Assembly (NCBI GenBank): GCA_964572225.1
Contig: CAZNFR010000035.1
Span: 1 to 32,152 of the forward strand
Origin: CAZNFR01 sp964572225
Lineage (GTDB): Bacteria; Bacteroidota; Bacteroidia; Bacteroidales; GCA-2748055
Direction of reading: 5' to 3'
Length of the DNA stretch: 32,152 nucleotides
The first letter of the stretch is position 1. Every line of letters begins with the position of its first letter. The notes beneath the pieces are model-generated. The model searched no databases. It saw only the letters and a program-made list of their open reading frames with translations, and was not told where the DNA came from. Shown here piece by piece: positions 6,474-14,324 of this stretch. A program made the position numbers and the translations under genes.

Positions 6474-7646
6474 CTAAAAGTTGAATCTGTATCGGATAAA
6501 TCCCAGAACAAGATCACTGTTGGAGGAGACTCCGGAGGAAGGATCAGGAAATTCTCCGCTGAAAATCTGCAGTATGATATTCAGATCCATATTGTTTTTG
6601 ATCGAGTATTTTAGATCTGGTCCGGTATAAAAACCAGATATGTCGGGAAAATACATGCCTGAAAGGCTGAGGTTCAGGATTGGAGTTACAGGGTAGGAGA
6701 TCTGAGCGAAAAAGTTCAACTCTGAGAAGGAAAGTCGTTTGATGCTCAGTGGCTTCAGATAATAATCGAAAAAACCACCCGCTGCTTTTCTATCCGATTC
6801 GTAGGTATATAAGCCTTCGAACTGGATATACAGGGAATTCCGAAAGGTGTAATCGGCCGATACCATGGCATGAAAGATTGTACCGCTATCCCTTCCTTCC
6901 ATAGGTAAGAGATAGGTGGCTTCCCCCCGAAACCCGGCGCCCTTAATATCCCCAGCCCAGCCCAGTCCGGCAACGTAATCGCTTTCAGTGAATATCCCTC
7001 CCAGGATCTGAAAATCATAGCCCAGAGTATTAAAACGATAGTAACCTGCGGCGGTTACTTTTCCATTTTGATCGAGACTTGCCGCGACTTCGGCAGTGGA
7101 AGTGTAGTTTGGGTAGTACTGTATTCTTATCGCGTCACTCCCGGGTTTTTCCGTGTAATCAAAGTCAAAAAAATTCTGAACATTAAATATGTCGTTGGGA
7201 TTCCAAACAAAACCCTGTCCCCAGTTTATTCTCTGTCTTCCTGCAGTTATCGTAAAATCTCCCCGGTTGTATCTCACCCAGGCACGATCTAGCATCAGAT
7301 TGAGAAGAAAGGATTTTTCTTCCAGAGAATTCCATGAAAGGTCCAACCAGTTAGGGTCTGCACTGAAACTTTCGGCATAACCGGGAAAAACCGTCAGGCT
7401 TTGTCCGAAGTAAAACCGGTTTCTCATTTGAAGGGACACACTCAGATCGGAGGACGGATAGAGAAAAAGGTTCAACCGGTTATGAATAAGGTTATCCGAA
7501 ATCCACTCTTCATGAACATCCTGGAACATAATTGAGGGCATGTGGCTGATATACCCTCTGAATTCAATTTTTTTGGGAGCTACCTGTGCCGCATTGCCCT
7601 GGCTCAGGAGCAGAAAGAATAGTATGCCGGTGATTTTCTGAATCAT
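6474..7646 (-). CDS. Predicted outer-membrane beta-barrel protein of the export operon
   Basis: This 390-residue protein begins with a signal peptide (about residues 1-19, ending near SQGNAAQ). The remainder is rich in alternating aromatic and polar strands and ends in RYRFNF, a terminal phenylalanine typical of BAM-assembled outer-membrane barrels. Conserved-looking segments include AGRQRINWGQG and NPNDIFN near residues 125-150, a pattern I associate with DUF1302-like barrels, though this is uncertain. Its ATG overlaps the ATPase stop codon (ATGA at 7643-7646), which implies translational coupling. It is the last gene of the tetR-LolA-permease-permease-ATPase unit. The context suggests it supplies an outer-membrane step for the cargo; that is inference. 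Confidence 0.75.
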   Translation of the reverse strand: MIQKITGILFFLLLSQGNAAQVAPKKIEFRGYISHMPSIMFQDVHEEWISDNLIHNRLNLFLYPSSDLSVSLQMRNRFYFGQSLTVFPGYAESFSADPNWLDLSWNSLEEKSFLLNLMLDRAWVRYNRGDFTITAGRQRINWGQGFVWNPNDIFNVQNFFDFDYTEKPGSDAIRIQYYPNYTSTAEVAASLDQNGKVTAAGYYRFNTLGYDFQILGGIFTESDYVAGLGWAGDIKGAGFRGEATYLLPMEGRDSGTIFHAMVSADYTFRNSLYIQFEGLYTYESDRKAAGGFFDYYLKPLSIKRLSFSELNFFAQISYPVTPILNLSLSGMYFPDISGFYTGPDLKYSIKNNMDLNIILQIFSGEFPDPSSGVSSNSDLVLGFIRYRFNF

Positions 7647-8332
7647 ACCTGTTTTTTCTCATCCGATTTCACTTTGCCATCTTCCAGCGTGATCACTCTT
7701 CGGGCCTTTTTCACCACCCTTTGGTCGTGGGTAGAAAAAATAAAGGTGATGTTTTCTTCCCGATTCAGTTCTTCCATAATTTCCAGAAGGTTGGTGGATG
7801 ATTTGGAATCCAGGTTGGCAGTGGGCTCATCGGCAAGGATAAATTTAGGCCGAGATGCCAGGGCTCTGGCCACGGCTACCCTTTGTTGTTGTCCCCCACT
7901 GAGTCTGGAAGGCCTGCTATCGAGCCGGTCTCCAAGTCCAACTGCCTCCAGGAGGCTTTGGGTACGTTCATTTCTTTCTTCTTTGGACCGTCCCTGCAGG
8001 TGCATGATAAATTCAACATTCTCTTTGGCTGTGAGAACCGGTATCAGATTATAGGCCTGAAAGACGAATCCTATGTTTCTCATGCGAAAATCAATCAGTT
8101 GGCTGGAAGAAAGATCCGAAAGACGGGTGTGATCTACAAAGACTTCGCCCGAGCTCGGCTGATCAAGTCCGCCGATAATATTCAACAATGTGGTCTTTCC
8201 GGATCCCGACGGACCGACGATGGCGGCAAATTCCCCTTCTTCAAAACTCAGATTAACTCCGTTTACTGCTTTGACTTCGACTTCTGTTTCGCGGTAAGTT
8301 TTGTGCAGGTTTTTAATTTCAATGATTTTCAT
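7643..8332 (-). CDS. LolD/MacB-type ABC transporter ATPase
   Basis: This 229-residue cytoplasmic nucleotide-binding subunit has every motif intact: Walker A GPSGSGKTT (40-48), Q-loop Q92, signature LSGGQQQ (144-150), Walker B FILADE with catalytic E169, and H-loop H202. The length and the NLIPVLTAKENVE segment after the Q-loop are those of the LolD/MacB/FtsE group, which drives mechanotransmission-type permeases rather than channel transport. It should pair with the two FtsX-like permeases encoded just upstream. A 136-bp gap separates it from the preceding permease gene, unusually long within this operon. Its stop overlaps the start of the barrel gene by 4 bp. Confidence 0.9.
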   Translation of the reverse strand: MKIIEIKNLHKTYRETEVEVKAVNGVNLSFEEGEFAAIVGPSGSGKTTLLNIIGGLDQPSSGEVFVDHTRLSDLSSSQLIDFRMRNIGFVFQAYNLIPVLTAKENVEFIMHLQGRSKEERNERTQSLLEAVGLGDRLDSRPSRLSGGQQQRVAVARALASRPKFILADEPTANLDSKSSTNLLEIMEELNREENITFIFSTHDQRVVKKARRVITLEDGKVKSDEKKQV

Positions 8333-8468
8333 CTTTGTACTATTAAGTTAGGTCTTATTATGGAACCCCTTTGCGACTGATTATGGCATAGAGGGTATAA
8401 ACTACCGGTTGTATTTTGAATCCTGATCATGGAGATCTCATCTTTAGGGTTTTCATCATTTCTCTTTT
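8333..8468 (-). other. 136-bp gap inside the export operon
   Basis: This is the only sizeable spacer in the six-gene unit. It contains an 8-bp palindrome GAGATCTC and only a 10-codon ORF on the minus strand. I find no good -7 element, no terminator hairpin with a T-run and no credible small gene. It may hold an internal promoter or processing site, but nothing in the sequence proves it. Confidence 0.3.
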
Positions 8469-9695
8469 TTAAGCATCGGTTCTTATTGCATCGGCCGGAT
8501 TCAGCTTTAAAGCTTTGATGGCAGGGTAAACCGAAGCGATCATACCTGTCAGGATCACCAGAATCGTTATGATAACCACAAATTCGGGTTGCAGTACGGT
8601 GTAGATCAGAGAGTCGTATCCTACCGCTTCCAATCCGGCACCGTAAAGGGAAGAAAGATCAATACCTTTAGTACCGAAATACATGGAGGCGGCAGTTCCC
8701 AAAATTATTCCGATCACTCCTCCGGTTAGGGAAAGGTATACGGTCTCCAGCATGATCATACTGAATACTCTTTTCTTGTTCATACCTAAGGCCATTAGCA
8801 TACCCAGTTCCTTAATTCGCTCGAGAACGGTCATAAGCATGGTGTTCACTATCCCAAATCCCAATGCCAGGAGTATAATGATTATAAAAATATACATATA
8901 ATAATCAAGGGTTTCCGTCAGGTAATTTAACTCAGGCATAATCTGGTTCCAGGATTTTGCGTCTATTTCCGGAAACATTCCAGTCAGTTTATTCTCAATT
9001 TCGCTCGTCAAATCCTTGTTTTCCAGGAGAACGGAAATCTCATGAGCCGAATTGGATGGCAGTCCGGTGATTTTGGCCAGATCTTCGAACCTGACAAAAG
9101 CGGTTCCTTCCTCAAAAGGTCCAGAGGAAGTATTGAATACTCCTGAAACTCTGAACTGGTAATATACGGGTTGTCCATCCAGATCCAGCAACCCGGCTAC
9201 CACTTTTGATCCGGTACGCACGTCGAGTTTATCGGCCAGTTTATGACCTATCAGGATGGGTCTTCCTCTTTTCCTGGATTCAAGATAAGATCCCGAGTCG
9301 ACCTTTTCATAAAGGTTGGTAACCCGCTTTTCCTTTTCGGGTTCAACCCCAATCAATTTTATGCCTGTACTTTTTTCGGCAGAACTGATCATGGTATTCA
9401 GGACCAGTCGGCGTGATGCTGATTTAACTCCGGGGACAGCCTCAATGGAATCGAGAATGGCATTGCTGTTTTTAAAATAGAATTCGATATCGCTAACCTC
9501 CGAAAACCTCGGTGTATGGATCTGAATATGCGATATTTCGGTCATAATTGCCGATTCCAGCCTCTGATTCGCAAGTCCGCGAAAAAAGGCCATCATAAAT
9601 ACACCGGAAAAAATTCCCAGGCTTATCGCCATAATGATCACACCGCTTCGCACGCGATTTCTCCATATGTTTCTCCAGGATACAGACCAGATCAT
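8469..9695 (-). CDS. FtsX/LolCE-type ABC permease, subunit 2
   Basis: This 408-residue inner-membrane protein has the MacB/FtsX layout: TM1 at about 17-39, a periplasmic core domain of roughly 220 residues, then three C-terminal TM helices (near 265-290, 312-340 and 372-392). The cytoplasmic ERIKELGMLMALG after TM2 is the coupling segment typical of FtsX-fold permeases, and PAIKALKLNPADAIR closes the protein as in LolC/LolE. It starts 12 bp downstream of a second permease of matching layout, so the two probably form a heterodimer with the ATPase at 7643-8332. The cargo is likely lipoprotein, lipid or another envelope amphiphile, by analogy with LolCDE. Confidence 0.88.
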   Translation of the reverse strand: MIWSVSWRNIWRNRVRSGVIIMAISLGIFSGVFMMAFFRGLANQRLESAIMTEISHIQIHTPRFSEVSDIEFYFKNSNAILDSIEAVPGVKSASRRLVLNTMISSAEKSTGIKLIGVEPEKEKRVTNLYEKVDSGSYLESRKRGRPILIGHKLADKLDVRTGSKVVAGLLDLDGQPVYYQFRVSGVFNTSSGPFEEGTAFVRFEDLAKITGLPSNSAHEISVLLENKDLTSEIENKLTGMFPEIDAKSWNQIMPELNYLTETLDYYMYIFIIIILLALGFGIVNTMLMTVLERIKELGMLMALGMNKKRVFSMIMLETVYLSLTGGVIGIILGTAASMYFGTKGIDLSSLYGAGLEAVGYDSLIYTVLQPEFVVIITILVILTGMIASVYPAIKALKLNPADAIRTDA

Positions 9696-9707
9696 GTTGT
9701 TTAATTT

Positions 9708-10925
9708 TTAATGTCTTAAATATTCGATCTCTTTCATTCCCAACACTTTTACCACCGGGTAAAGAGCTATTCCCACCGCGATCACAAATACCGTGATCAA
9801 CTGATTAAAAAAGACGGGCGGAGTGGCAGAAAAAACCAGGGTGGGTTCTATGCCCATATCCAGCATTGCTTGTGCAGCCTCACCAGTAATAGGAATAGGG
9901 TTGTTAATAACCGCAGCAATAATGGGAATGCTGGCCAAAAGTCCGGCAACCATTCCCAACAATGCCATAAAAACCAGTTCGAAGAAAAGGATGCCGGCCA
10001 GTTTACGCTTTTTCATGCCTACGGCAACCATGATCCCCATCTCTCTTCGTCTTTCGGACATCATCATCAGAATGGTGCCCAAAATCCCGAAGCCGATGAT
10101 CATATATAAGATGGCCTTCAAAATGATCCCGCTTGCACGATCACTTTCAATCATTTGTACCAGCTCGGGTTGCATTTGATCCCAGGACATGGCCTCATAG
10201 CGATCGTCGAGGATTTGATCAAGTTTTTCCATAACCGGTTGTACCTCTTCATAGTCATCCACCATGATGCTCAGGGAGGTAAGCAGTCCATCCGCATAAA
10301 AAAACTGCTGTGCCCGGTCGAGCCGCATATAGGCAAATCCTTTGTTAAGATCCGGACTGGGGAATTTCAGGATCCCTGCAATCACAAATTCTGCCGCAAC
10401 ATTGCTTCCATAGTATCCCTGACTCAAAAGGGCCAGGGTATCCCCAACTTCTGAGTCAAGATTTCCGGCCAGGGTTTCTCCAATGAGGACTGCATTTTCC
10501 ACATCGTCGAAATAATCTCCTCTGATCACCCACCGGGAGAGATTGGTCAAGTCGTTCTCCCTGCCTGGTTCCACGCCGATCACCATGGAAGGTTGTGTCA
10601 GATCCCCGGTAGATAAAAGGGCAAAGCTCTCAAGACGAGGGGTGATGGACTTTACCTCTTTGATGGAAAATATTTCCTGGTACAAAGAGTCGTTCATTTC
10701 AAAAGAGTAATAAAGGGTTTTATTCTCCCAGTATTCACTGTCGTGGATTTGAATATACCCTGAATAAAATTTTACCACATTGTTGATCATGTTGCTGTAG
10801 GAACCCTCCTGCATGGAGCTCATAACTGTGGCCAACAATACGCCGAAGAAAACCGAAGCCATCGTGATCAGGGTTCTTCTTCGGTTCCTCCACAGATTTC
10901 GCCATGCTATCCGATATGTTCTCAT
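9708..10925 (-). CDS. FtsX/LolCE-type ABC permease, subunit 1
   Basis: This 405-residue permease is the partner of the downstream one. It has TM1 at about 17-38, a large periplasmic MacB-like core, then three TM helices (near 262-287, 308-338 and 370-392). Both proteins open with the same pattern, WRNLWRNRRRT here and WRNIWRNRVRS in the other. The coupling motif is ERRREMGIMVAVG. The C-terminus (PVVKVLGMKEIEYLRH) has diverged from the PAxxALRxxPxxALR ending of most family members. Spacing to its neighbours is 22-23 bp upstream and 12 bp downstream, consistent with one mRNA. Confidence 0.88.
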   Translation of the reverse strand: MRTYRIAWRNLWRNRRRTLITMASVFFGVLLATVMSSMQEGSYSNMINNVVKFYSGYIQIHDSEYWENKTLYYSFEMNDSLYQEIFSIKEVKSITPRLESFALLSTGDLTQPSMVIGVEPGRENDLTNLSRWVIRGDYFDDVENAVLIGETLAGNLDSEVGDTLALLSQGYYGSNVAAEFVIAGILKFPSPDLNKGFAYMRLDRAQQFFYADGLLTSLSIMVDDYEEVQPVMEKLDQILDDRYEAMSWDQMQPELVQMIESDRASGIILKAILYMIIGFGILGTILMMMSERRREMGIMVAVGMKKRKLAGILFFELVFMALLGMVAGLLASIPIIAAVINNPIPITGEAAQAMLDMGIEPTLVFSATPPVFFNQLITVFVIAVGIALYPVVKVLGMKEIEYLRH

Positions 10926-10948
10926 TCTGTTCGGTTTTTAATCTGAGG

Positions 10949-11713
10949 TTATCTTACGTTTTTCATATTCTGTATTGAAAAGAAAGAATCCTCAATTTTT
11001 ATGTTGAAATCAATGTTTTTAAATTCCATCGCCGTAAAATGCTCCTCCTTACCGGCAGGGACCACCATGTATTTTGTAGGAACTGTGCGATCGCCCATGT
11101 CTCTGATATTGCTTAAGGTTTCCGTGTTGACCAGTTCACCCTCTTCGTCGTAATATTCATTTTTAAGGGTATAGTATTCCTTAACGGAGATCCATGTAAG
11201 AACTTTTCCCCATATTACGGGAGCATCTTCGTGAGGGATCATTTCTATCTTGTAACATTCATAATCATTCAACTTCTCTCTGCCCAGAATGGTATGGGTG
11301 TAATCTTCAACTATGGAAGATTCGTTTACCAGATCATCATTGGTCATATCCGAGCCCATCCAGGATTGCATCATCATGGACGGGGGAATTTTTATGGTCC
11401 GACTAATGGAGGGTAACCAATTCCACATTTCCCCTTCCCGTTTCAGGAAAACCTGTCCTTCCTCTTTGACCGGTTCCGTAATGTAAATTAGTGCATAGTC
11501 ATCTCCTTTCATCCATGACCTGAACGAAAGTGACCTTTCCCACCGGGGACGGTGAATCAGCATGCTCACCTCTGCATAGTTTGAGTTTCCCAGCAGAAGC
11601 TGATCGGCTTTTTTGACAATTTCCCGGGCATTCGGATCCTGTGAGAAAGAAGCAAAAGGGAGTGTCAGGGTCATGAGAATCAATGATATTCTATAGTCAA
11701 CCGGAAGTTTCAT
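10949..11713 (-). CDS. LolA-like outer membrane lipoprotein-sorting protein
   Basis: This 254-residue periplasmic protein has a signal peptide (cleavage near residues 23-26, FASFSQ). The mature part matches my knowledge of the 'outer membrane lipoprotein-sorting protein' family, which has the LolA/LolB half-barrel fold. Features seen are REIVKKADQLLLG at the mature N-terminus, a FRSWMKGDDYALIYIT strand pair, and the central region SRTIKIPPSMMMQSWMGSD with its hydrophobic methionine run, which is well conserved in this family. Such proteins carry lipid-modified cargo across the periplasm and often sit beside RND or FtsX-like transporters. Here it is the second gene of the tetR-headed unit, 22 bp before the permease gene. 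Confidence 0.85.
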   Translation of the reverse strand: MKLPVDYRISLILMTLTLPFASFSQDPNAREIVKKADQLLLGNSNYAEVSMLIHRPRWERSLSFRSWMKGDDYALIYITEPVKEEGQVFLKREGEMWNWLPSISRTIKIPPSMMMQSWMGSDMTNDDLVNESSIVEDYTHTILGREKLNDYECYKIEMIPHEDAPVIWGKVLTWISVKEYYTLKNEYYDEEGELVNTETLSNIRDMGDRTVPTKYMVVPAGKEEHFTAMEFKNIDFNIKIEDSFFSIQNMKNVR

Positions 11714-11734
11714 ATTCTTTAGGTATTTTTTTGG

Positions 11735-12334
11735 TTAATGATTTAATTGAGAATCAGTTCTTCCATAGATTCTCAGAAGCTTCTCTTTTACTTTTTCCAG
11801 GGGATATTCATTGGGCTTTAAAAGAAAATGAAAACAAACCCCGTCCAGGATAGATCCAAGGATCAGAGCCTCGGCTTCAGGGTCTTCAGCCCCGGTATCC
11901 CTGAAATAAACCACGGCCATCTCAAGAAACGAAGCATAAATCTGGTTGATCTCTGGTTGGATTTTCTCGGTAACCGCAGGCTGTAAGAGCACCGAAAAGT
12001 ATAGCTTCCAGTACTCTGGCCGGGTGCTCAGAGAATCAAAGGTTTGCGATATCAATCCTCTGATTTCGGTCGGTGTGATCCTTCCATCATGATCCGGATC
12101 GATCATATCTCCTAAATCCTCCATCCCCTTTTTGAGAATATCCTTCAGAAGGTCTTCCTTACTCTCGTAATAATTATAGATCAATCCCTTGGAAATCCCG
12201 GCAGTCCGGGCAATTTTACTAATGGTGGCGGTGTGGTAACCTTCCCTGGAAAATACACGCAACCCTGCCCTGCGAATCTGATCTTTCTTTCGTTCCCGGA
12301 TCTCCTCGAATTGAGCTGTCGTTCTTGGTGTCAT
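11735..12334 (-). CDS. TetR-family repressor with an embedded EF-hand loop
   Basis: This 199-residue regulator heads the export operon, 21 bp before the LolA-like gene. The N-terminal TetR helix-turn-helix spans about residues 15-62 (RVFSREGYHTATISKIAR, then AGISKGLIYNYYESKEDLL). The C-terminal ligand-binding domain carries D79-P-D81-H-D83-G84-R-I86-T-P-T-E90, an exact match to the EF-hand loop consensus D-x-D-x-D-G-x-I-x3-E, flanked by segments that look helical. Calcium binding as an allosteric signal is therefore plausible; that is inference from the motif. Candidate operators lie at 12368-12385 and 12408-12421 in its promoter region, suggesting autoregulation of the whole unit. The ATG at 12334 gives the normal short N-terminal arm. 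Confidence 0.92.
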   Translation of the reverse strand: MTPRTTAQFEEIRERKKDQIRRAGLRVFSREGYHTATISKIARTAGISKGLIYNYYESKEDLLKDILKKGMEDLGDMIDPDHDGRITPTEIRGLISQTFDSLSTRPEYWKLYFSVLLQPAVTEKIQPEINQIYASFLEMAVVYFRDTGAEDPEAEALILGSILDGVCFHFLLKPNEYPLEKVKEKLLRIYGRTDSQLNH

Positions 12335-12367
12335 GAATTTTGAATGATTATTAAGTCAATTTAAAAA

Positions 12368-12385
12368 ACAATAAATATATATTGT
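12368..12385. promoter_or_regulatory. 18-bp near-palindrome at the tetR promoter
   Basis: ACAATAAATATATATTGT is an inverted repeat with 16 of 18 positions symmetric. It covers the minus-strand sequence TATATTTA (12372-12379), the best -7-like element for tetR, about 38 bp before its start codon. A repressor bound here would block the operon promoter. Confidence 0.4.
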
Positions 12386-12407
12386 TCAGAAATAGTATAC
12401 TTATGAC

Positions 12408-12421
12408 TGAACGGACGGTCA
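12408..12421. promoter_or_regulatory. TetR-type operator candidate TGAACG-GA-CGGTCA
   Basis: The 14-bp site has two 6-bp half-sites (TGAACG / CGGTCA) that match as inverted repeats at 5 of 6 positions around a 2-bp centre, the usual geometry of TetR-family operators. It lies between the divergent tetR and ECF sigma genes, 74 bp before the tetR start, and is the most GC-rich patch of an otherwise AT-rich spacer. Confidence 0.5.
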
Positions 12422-12432
12422 AATATAAATTA

Positions 12433-12449
12433 TGATATTCCTAATATCA
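12433..12449. promoter_or_regulatory. 17-bp palindrome TGATATT-CCT-AATATCA
   Basis: Perfect 7-bp arms surround a 3-base centre, in the divergent spacer between tetR and the sigma factor. It could be an operator for either gene or a short hairpin in the tetR-antisense direction. No regulator can be assigned. Confidence 0.35.
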
Positions 12450-12518
12450 CGAGAAAAGGAATTTTTTTTTCTTCCATTCTGTTTTTTTTCTCAATAAAAG
12501 AGCAATGGTAAAAAAAAT

Positions 12519-12544
12519 TGTAACTTTCGTTTCCCTTAACCGTC
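12519..12544 (+). promoter_or_regulatory. ECF-type promoter TGTAAC-N16-CGTC before the sigma gene
   Basis: TGTAAC at 12519-12524 and CGTC at 12541-12544 are separated by exactly 16 bases. This is the -35/-10 layout of promoters read by many ECF sigma factors (AAC core in the -35, CGTC in the -10). It lies 22 bp before the ATG of the ECF sigma gene, as expected for autoregulation. Transcription would start near 12551. Confidence 0.55.
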
Positions 12545-12566
12545 CTACGACTGAAAACGGAACAGA

Positions 12567-13052
12567 ATGACTGTAAGTGACTACAATCAGGCAGTAGATG
12601 ATTTTTCTGACAATATTTTTCGGTTTGTGCTCAAAAATCTGAAAGATGAAGAGAGGGCCCGGGATATTGTTCAGGATACTTATGAAAAGCTTTGGTTGAA
12701 AAAGGAAGATGTAACTGCCTCCAAAGTCCGGTCATATCTGTTCTCCACAGCGTACCACACCATGATTGACATTATCAGAAAGGAGAATCGTCAGACTCAT
12801 TTTGAGGAAGCACCGGAAATGAGTTATGCCCATGAGGATCAGTACAGTGATCTTCAGGAAATACTTCGCGATGCTCTCCAGAAACTTTCTGAAAATCAGC
12901 GTAGTGTTATCATGTTAAGAGATTATGAAGGATATTCTTATGCAGAGATATCCGAAATCACAGGTTTATCGGAATCGCAGGTAAAGGTTTATATTTATCG
13001 TGGAAGGCTTTTTCTGAAAAAATACATAGGTAAGCCCGAAAAAGTATTATAG
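12567..13052 (+). CDS. ECF-family RNA polymerase sigma factor
   Basis: This 161-residue protein contains only sigma regions 2 and 4, as in ECF (group 4) sigma factors. Region 2 covers about residues 8-75 (ARDIVQDTYEKLWLKK, then VRSYLFSTAYHTMID). Region 4 covers about 100-155, with the helix-turn-helix YSYAEISEITGLSESQVKVY that contacts the -35 element. The downstream membrane protein, 11 bp away, is its probable anti-sigma factor, so the sigma factor is expected to be held inactive until an envelope signal releases it. An ECF-type promoter 22 bp upstream suggests positive feedback. Confidence 0.93.
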   Translation: MTVSDYNQAVDDFSDNIFRFVLKNLKDEERARDIVQDTYEKLWLKKEDVTASKVRSYLFSTAYHTMIDIIRKENRQTHFEEAPEMSYAHEDQYSDLQEILRDALQKLSENQRSVIMLRDYEGYSYAEISEITGLSESQVKVYIYRGRLFLKKYIGKPEKVL

Positions 13053-13063
13053 GAAGAAAAAGA

Positions 13064-14245
13064 ATGGAAAGAAGGGAAAACATAAGCAGAAGTAATTACG
13101 AGGTGTTCTTCATTGATTATCTGGAAGGGAATCTAAGTGAGGAGGAGATTCGCTCACTGGAGGATTTTCTATTGTCGAATCCCGATCTGAGATCCGAACT
13201 TGAAGGGCTGGAGACGGTAATTTTGACTCCCGGAGATGAAAAGTTGGAAAATCCTGAAAATCTTAAATACCCGGATCTGAGCACACCAGTCACCGACGCT
13301 AATTTCCCTTTCTTTTGCATTGCCGAAAATGAAGGTGATCTGAATCCAGAAATGCAGCAGGAACTCTACAAGTATCTCAGGGCCAATCCAGGAAAGCAAA
13401 AAGAAAGACTTCAATTCTCCAAACTTTATCTGGTACCCGATCCTGCCATACATTTTCCGGAAAAACACAAGCTTAAAAAAGGCCTATTCATCCGGTACCG
13501 GAGGGAATGGGTAACAGGCTTGTCGATTGCGGCAAGCATTGCATTGCTGCTGGTTTTCTTTTTCACATTCGTGGACAGGGGACTGGATCCGGTTGTCCTG
13601 GGCGGTAACGATTCAGAAACGGAGGTTGCCGACAGCCTTTCAGCAGGAAAGAATACTGCAACAGAGGAGGAGCGGTTGGTTCCTGTGAAAAAGGAAGATG
13701 TAGATCCTGAAAAGCCGGCAAAACCTGATCAGAAAAAGGACATTGAGCTGAAAGAGAAAATTATTGAGCCTGTAAAGCGGGCTTCCACACAGATTTCCAT
13801 AAAGGTTGGGATCCCTATTGCCTCGAATGACAGCGGGAGCAAAGCACCTACCCTTAACCCGGAAGAGATCCTTTCGGCCGTCCGGATCGATGCCTCCAGT
13901 TTTCCGGATTTCTTCCTGAAAAGAGAGGAGGCAGAGGTTCCTCAAATGTTCAATAATTATAAGTTTATTCCACAACCGGATATGGTGGATGAACAGCGTT
14001 TTCTCACGCTTGAAGAATTCGCAAAGAATCAGTTCTCTTCCATTATTCTGCGGCAGGAGGAGGATTCAGAGATCAATGGCTGGACCCTGGCATCTGCGGG
14101 TGTAAAACAAATCAATTCCATTGCAGGAACTAACCTCAAACTGGAAAAAAATCTGGATCCAGAAGGGAAAGTCAAACGGATCACATTTGAATCCAGGCTC
14201 CTATCTTTCAGTGCTCCCGTAAACCGAAAAGAAGAACAGCCATAA
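13064..14245 (+). CDS. Predicted membrane anti-sigma factor
   Basis: The 393-residue protein starts 11 bp after the ECF sigma gene. Its N-terminal cytoplasmic part contains NYEVFFIDYLEGNLSEEE at residues 9-26 and a second similar acidic helix pair. This resembles the sigma-binding helices of Bacteroidota anti-sigma proteins but lacks the HxxxCxxC zinc motif. One TM helix lies at about 148-170 (LSIAASIALLLVFFFTF). The rest (about 171-393) should be periplasmic: a Lys/Glu/Pro-rich linker and then a domain I do not recognise. Regulated proteolysis or conformational release of the sigma factor is plausible. The assignment rests mainly on operon position and topology. Confidence 0.75.
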   Translation: MERRENISRSNYEVFFIDYLEGNLSEEEIRSLEDFLLSNPDLRSELEGLETVILTPGDEKLENPENLKYPDLSTPVTDANFPFFCIAENEGDLNPEMQQELYKYLRANPGKQKERLQFSKLYLVPDPAIHFPEKHKLKKGLFIRYRREWVTGLSIAASIALLLVFFFTFVDRGLDPVVLGGNDSETEVADSLSAGKNTATEEERLVPVKKEDVDPEKPAKPDQKKDIELKEKIIEPVKRASTQISIKVGIPIASNDSGSKAPTLNPEEILSAVRIDASSFPDFFLKREEAEVPQMFNNYKFIPQPDMVDEQRFLTLEEFAKNQFSSIILRQEEDSEINGWTLASAGVKQINSIAGTNLKLEKNLDPEGKVKRITFESRLLSFSAPVNRKEEQP

Positions 14246-14295
14246 GGTTAGGCGGGAATTCACAAAATCATGATCCACATTTCCAACACTTTCCA

Positions 14296-14303
14296 TATAT
14301 TTG
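14296..14303 (+). promoter_or_regulatory. Perfect Bacteroidota -7 element for the E1-like gene
   Basis: TATATTTG matches TAnnTTTG exactly, 21 bp before the ATG at 14325. No TTG lies at the usual -33 distance. The element implies that the E1-like gene is transcribed separately from the sigma/anti-sigma pair. Confidence 0.5.
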
Positions 14304-14324
14304 TATAAACTCATGCTCTGAAAC

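Noticed and set aside
7883..8380. 165-codon plus-strand ORF opposite the ABC ATPase
   Set aside because: It lies antisense to a gene with complete ABC motifs and its translation shows no domain; a shadow frame.
8427..8459. 10-codon minus-strand ORF in the operon gap
   Set aside because: Very short, with no supporting signal; not a credible leader peptide because it lacks codon bias or an attenuator hairpin.
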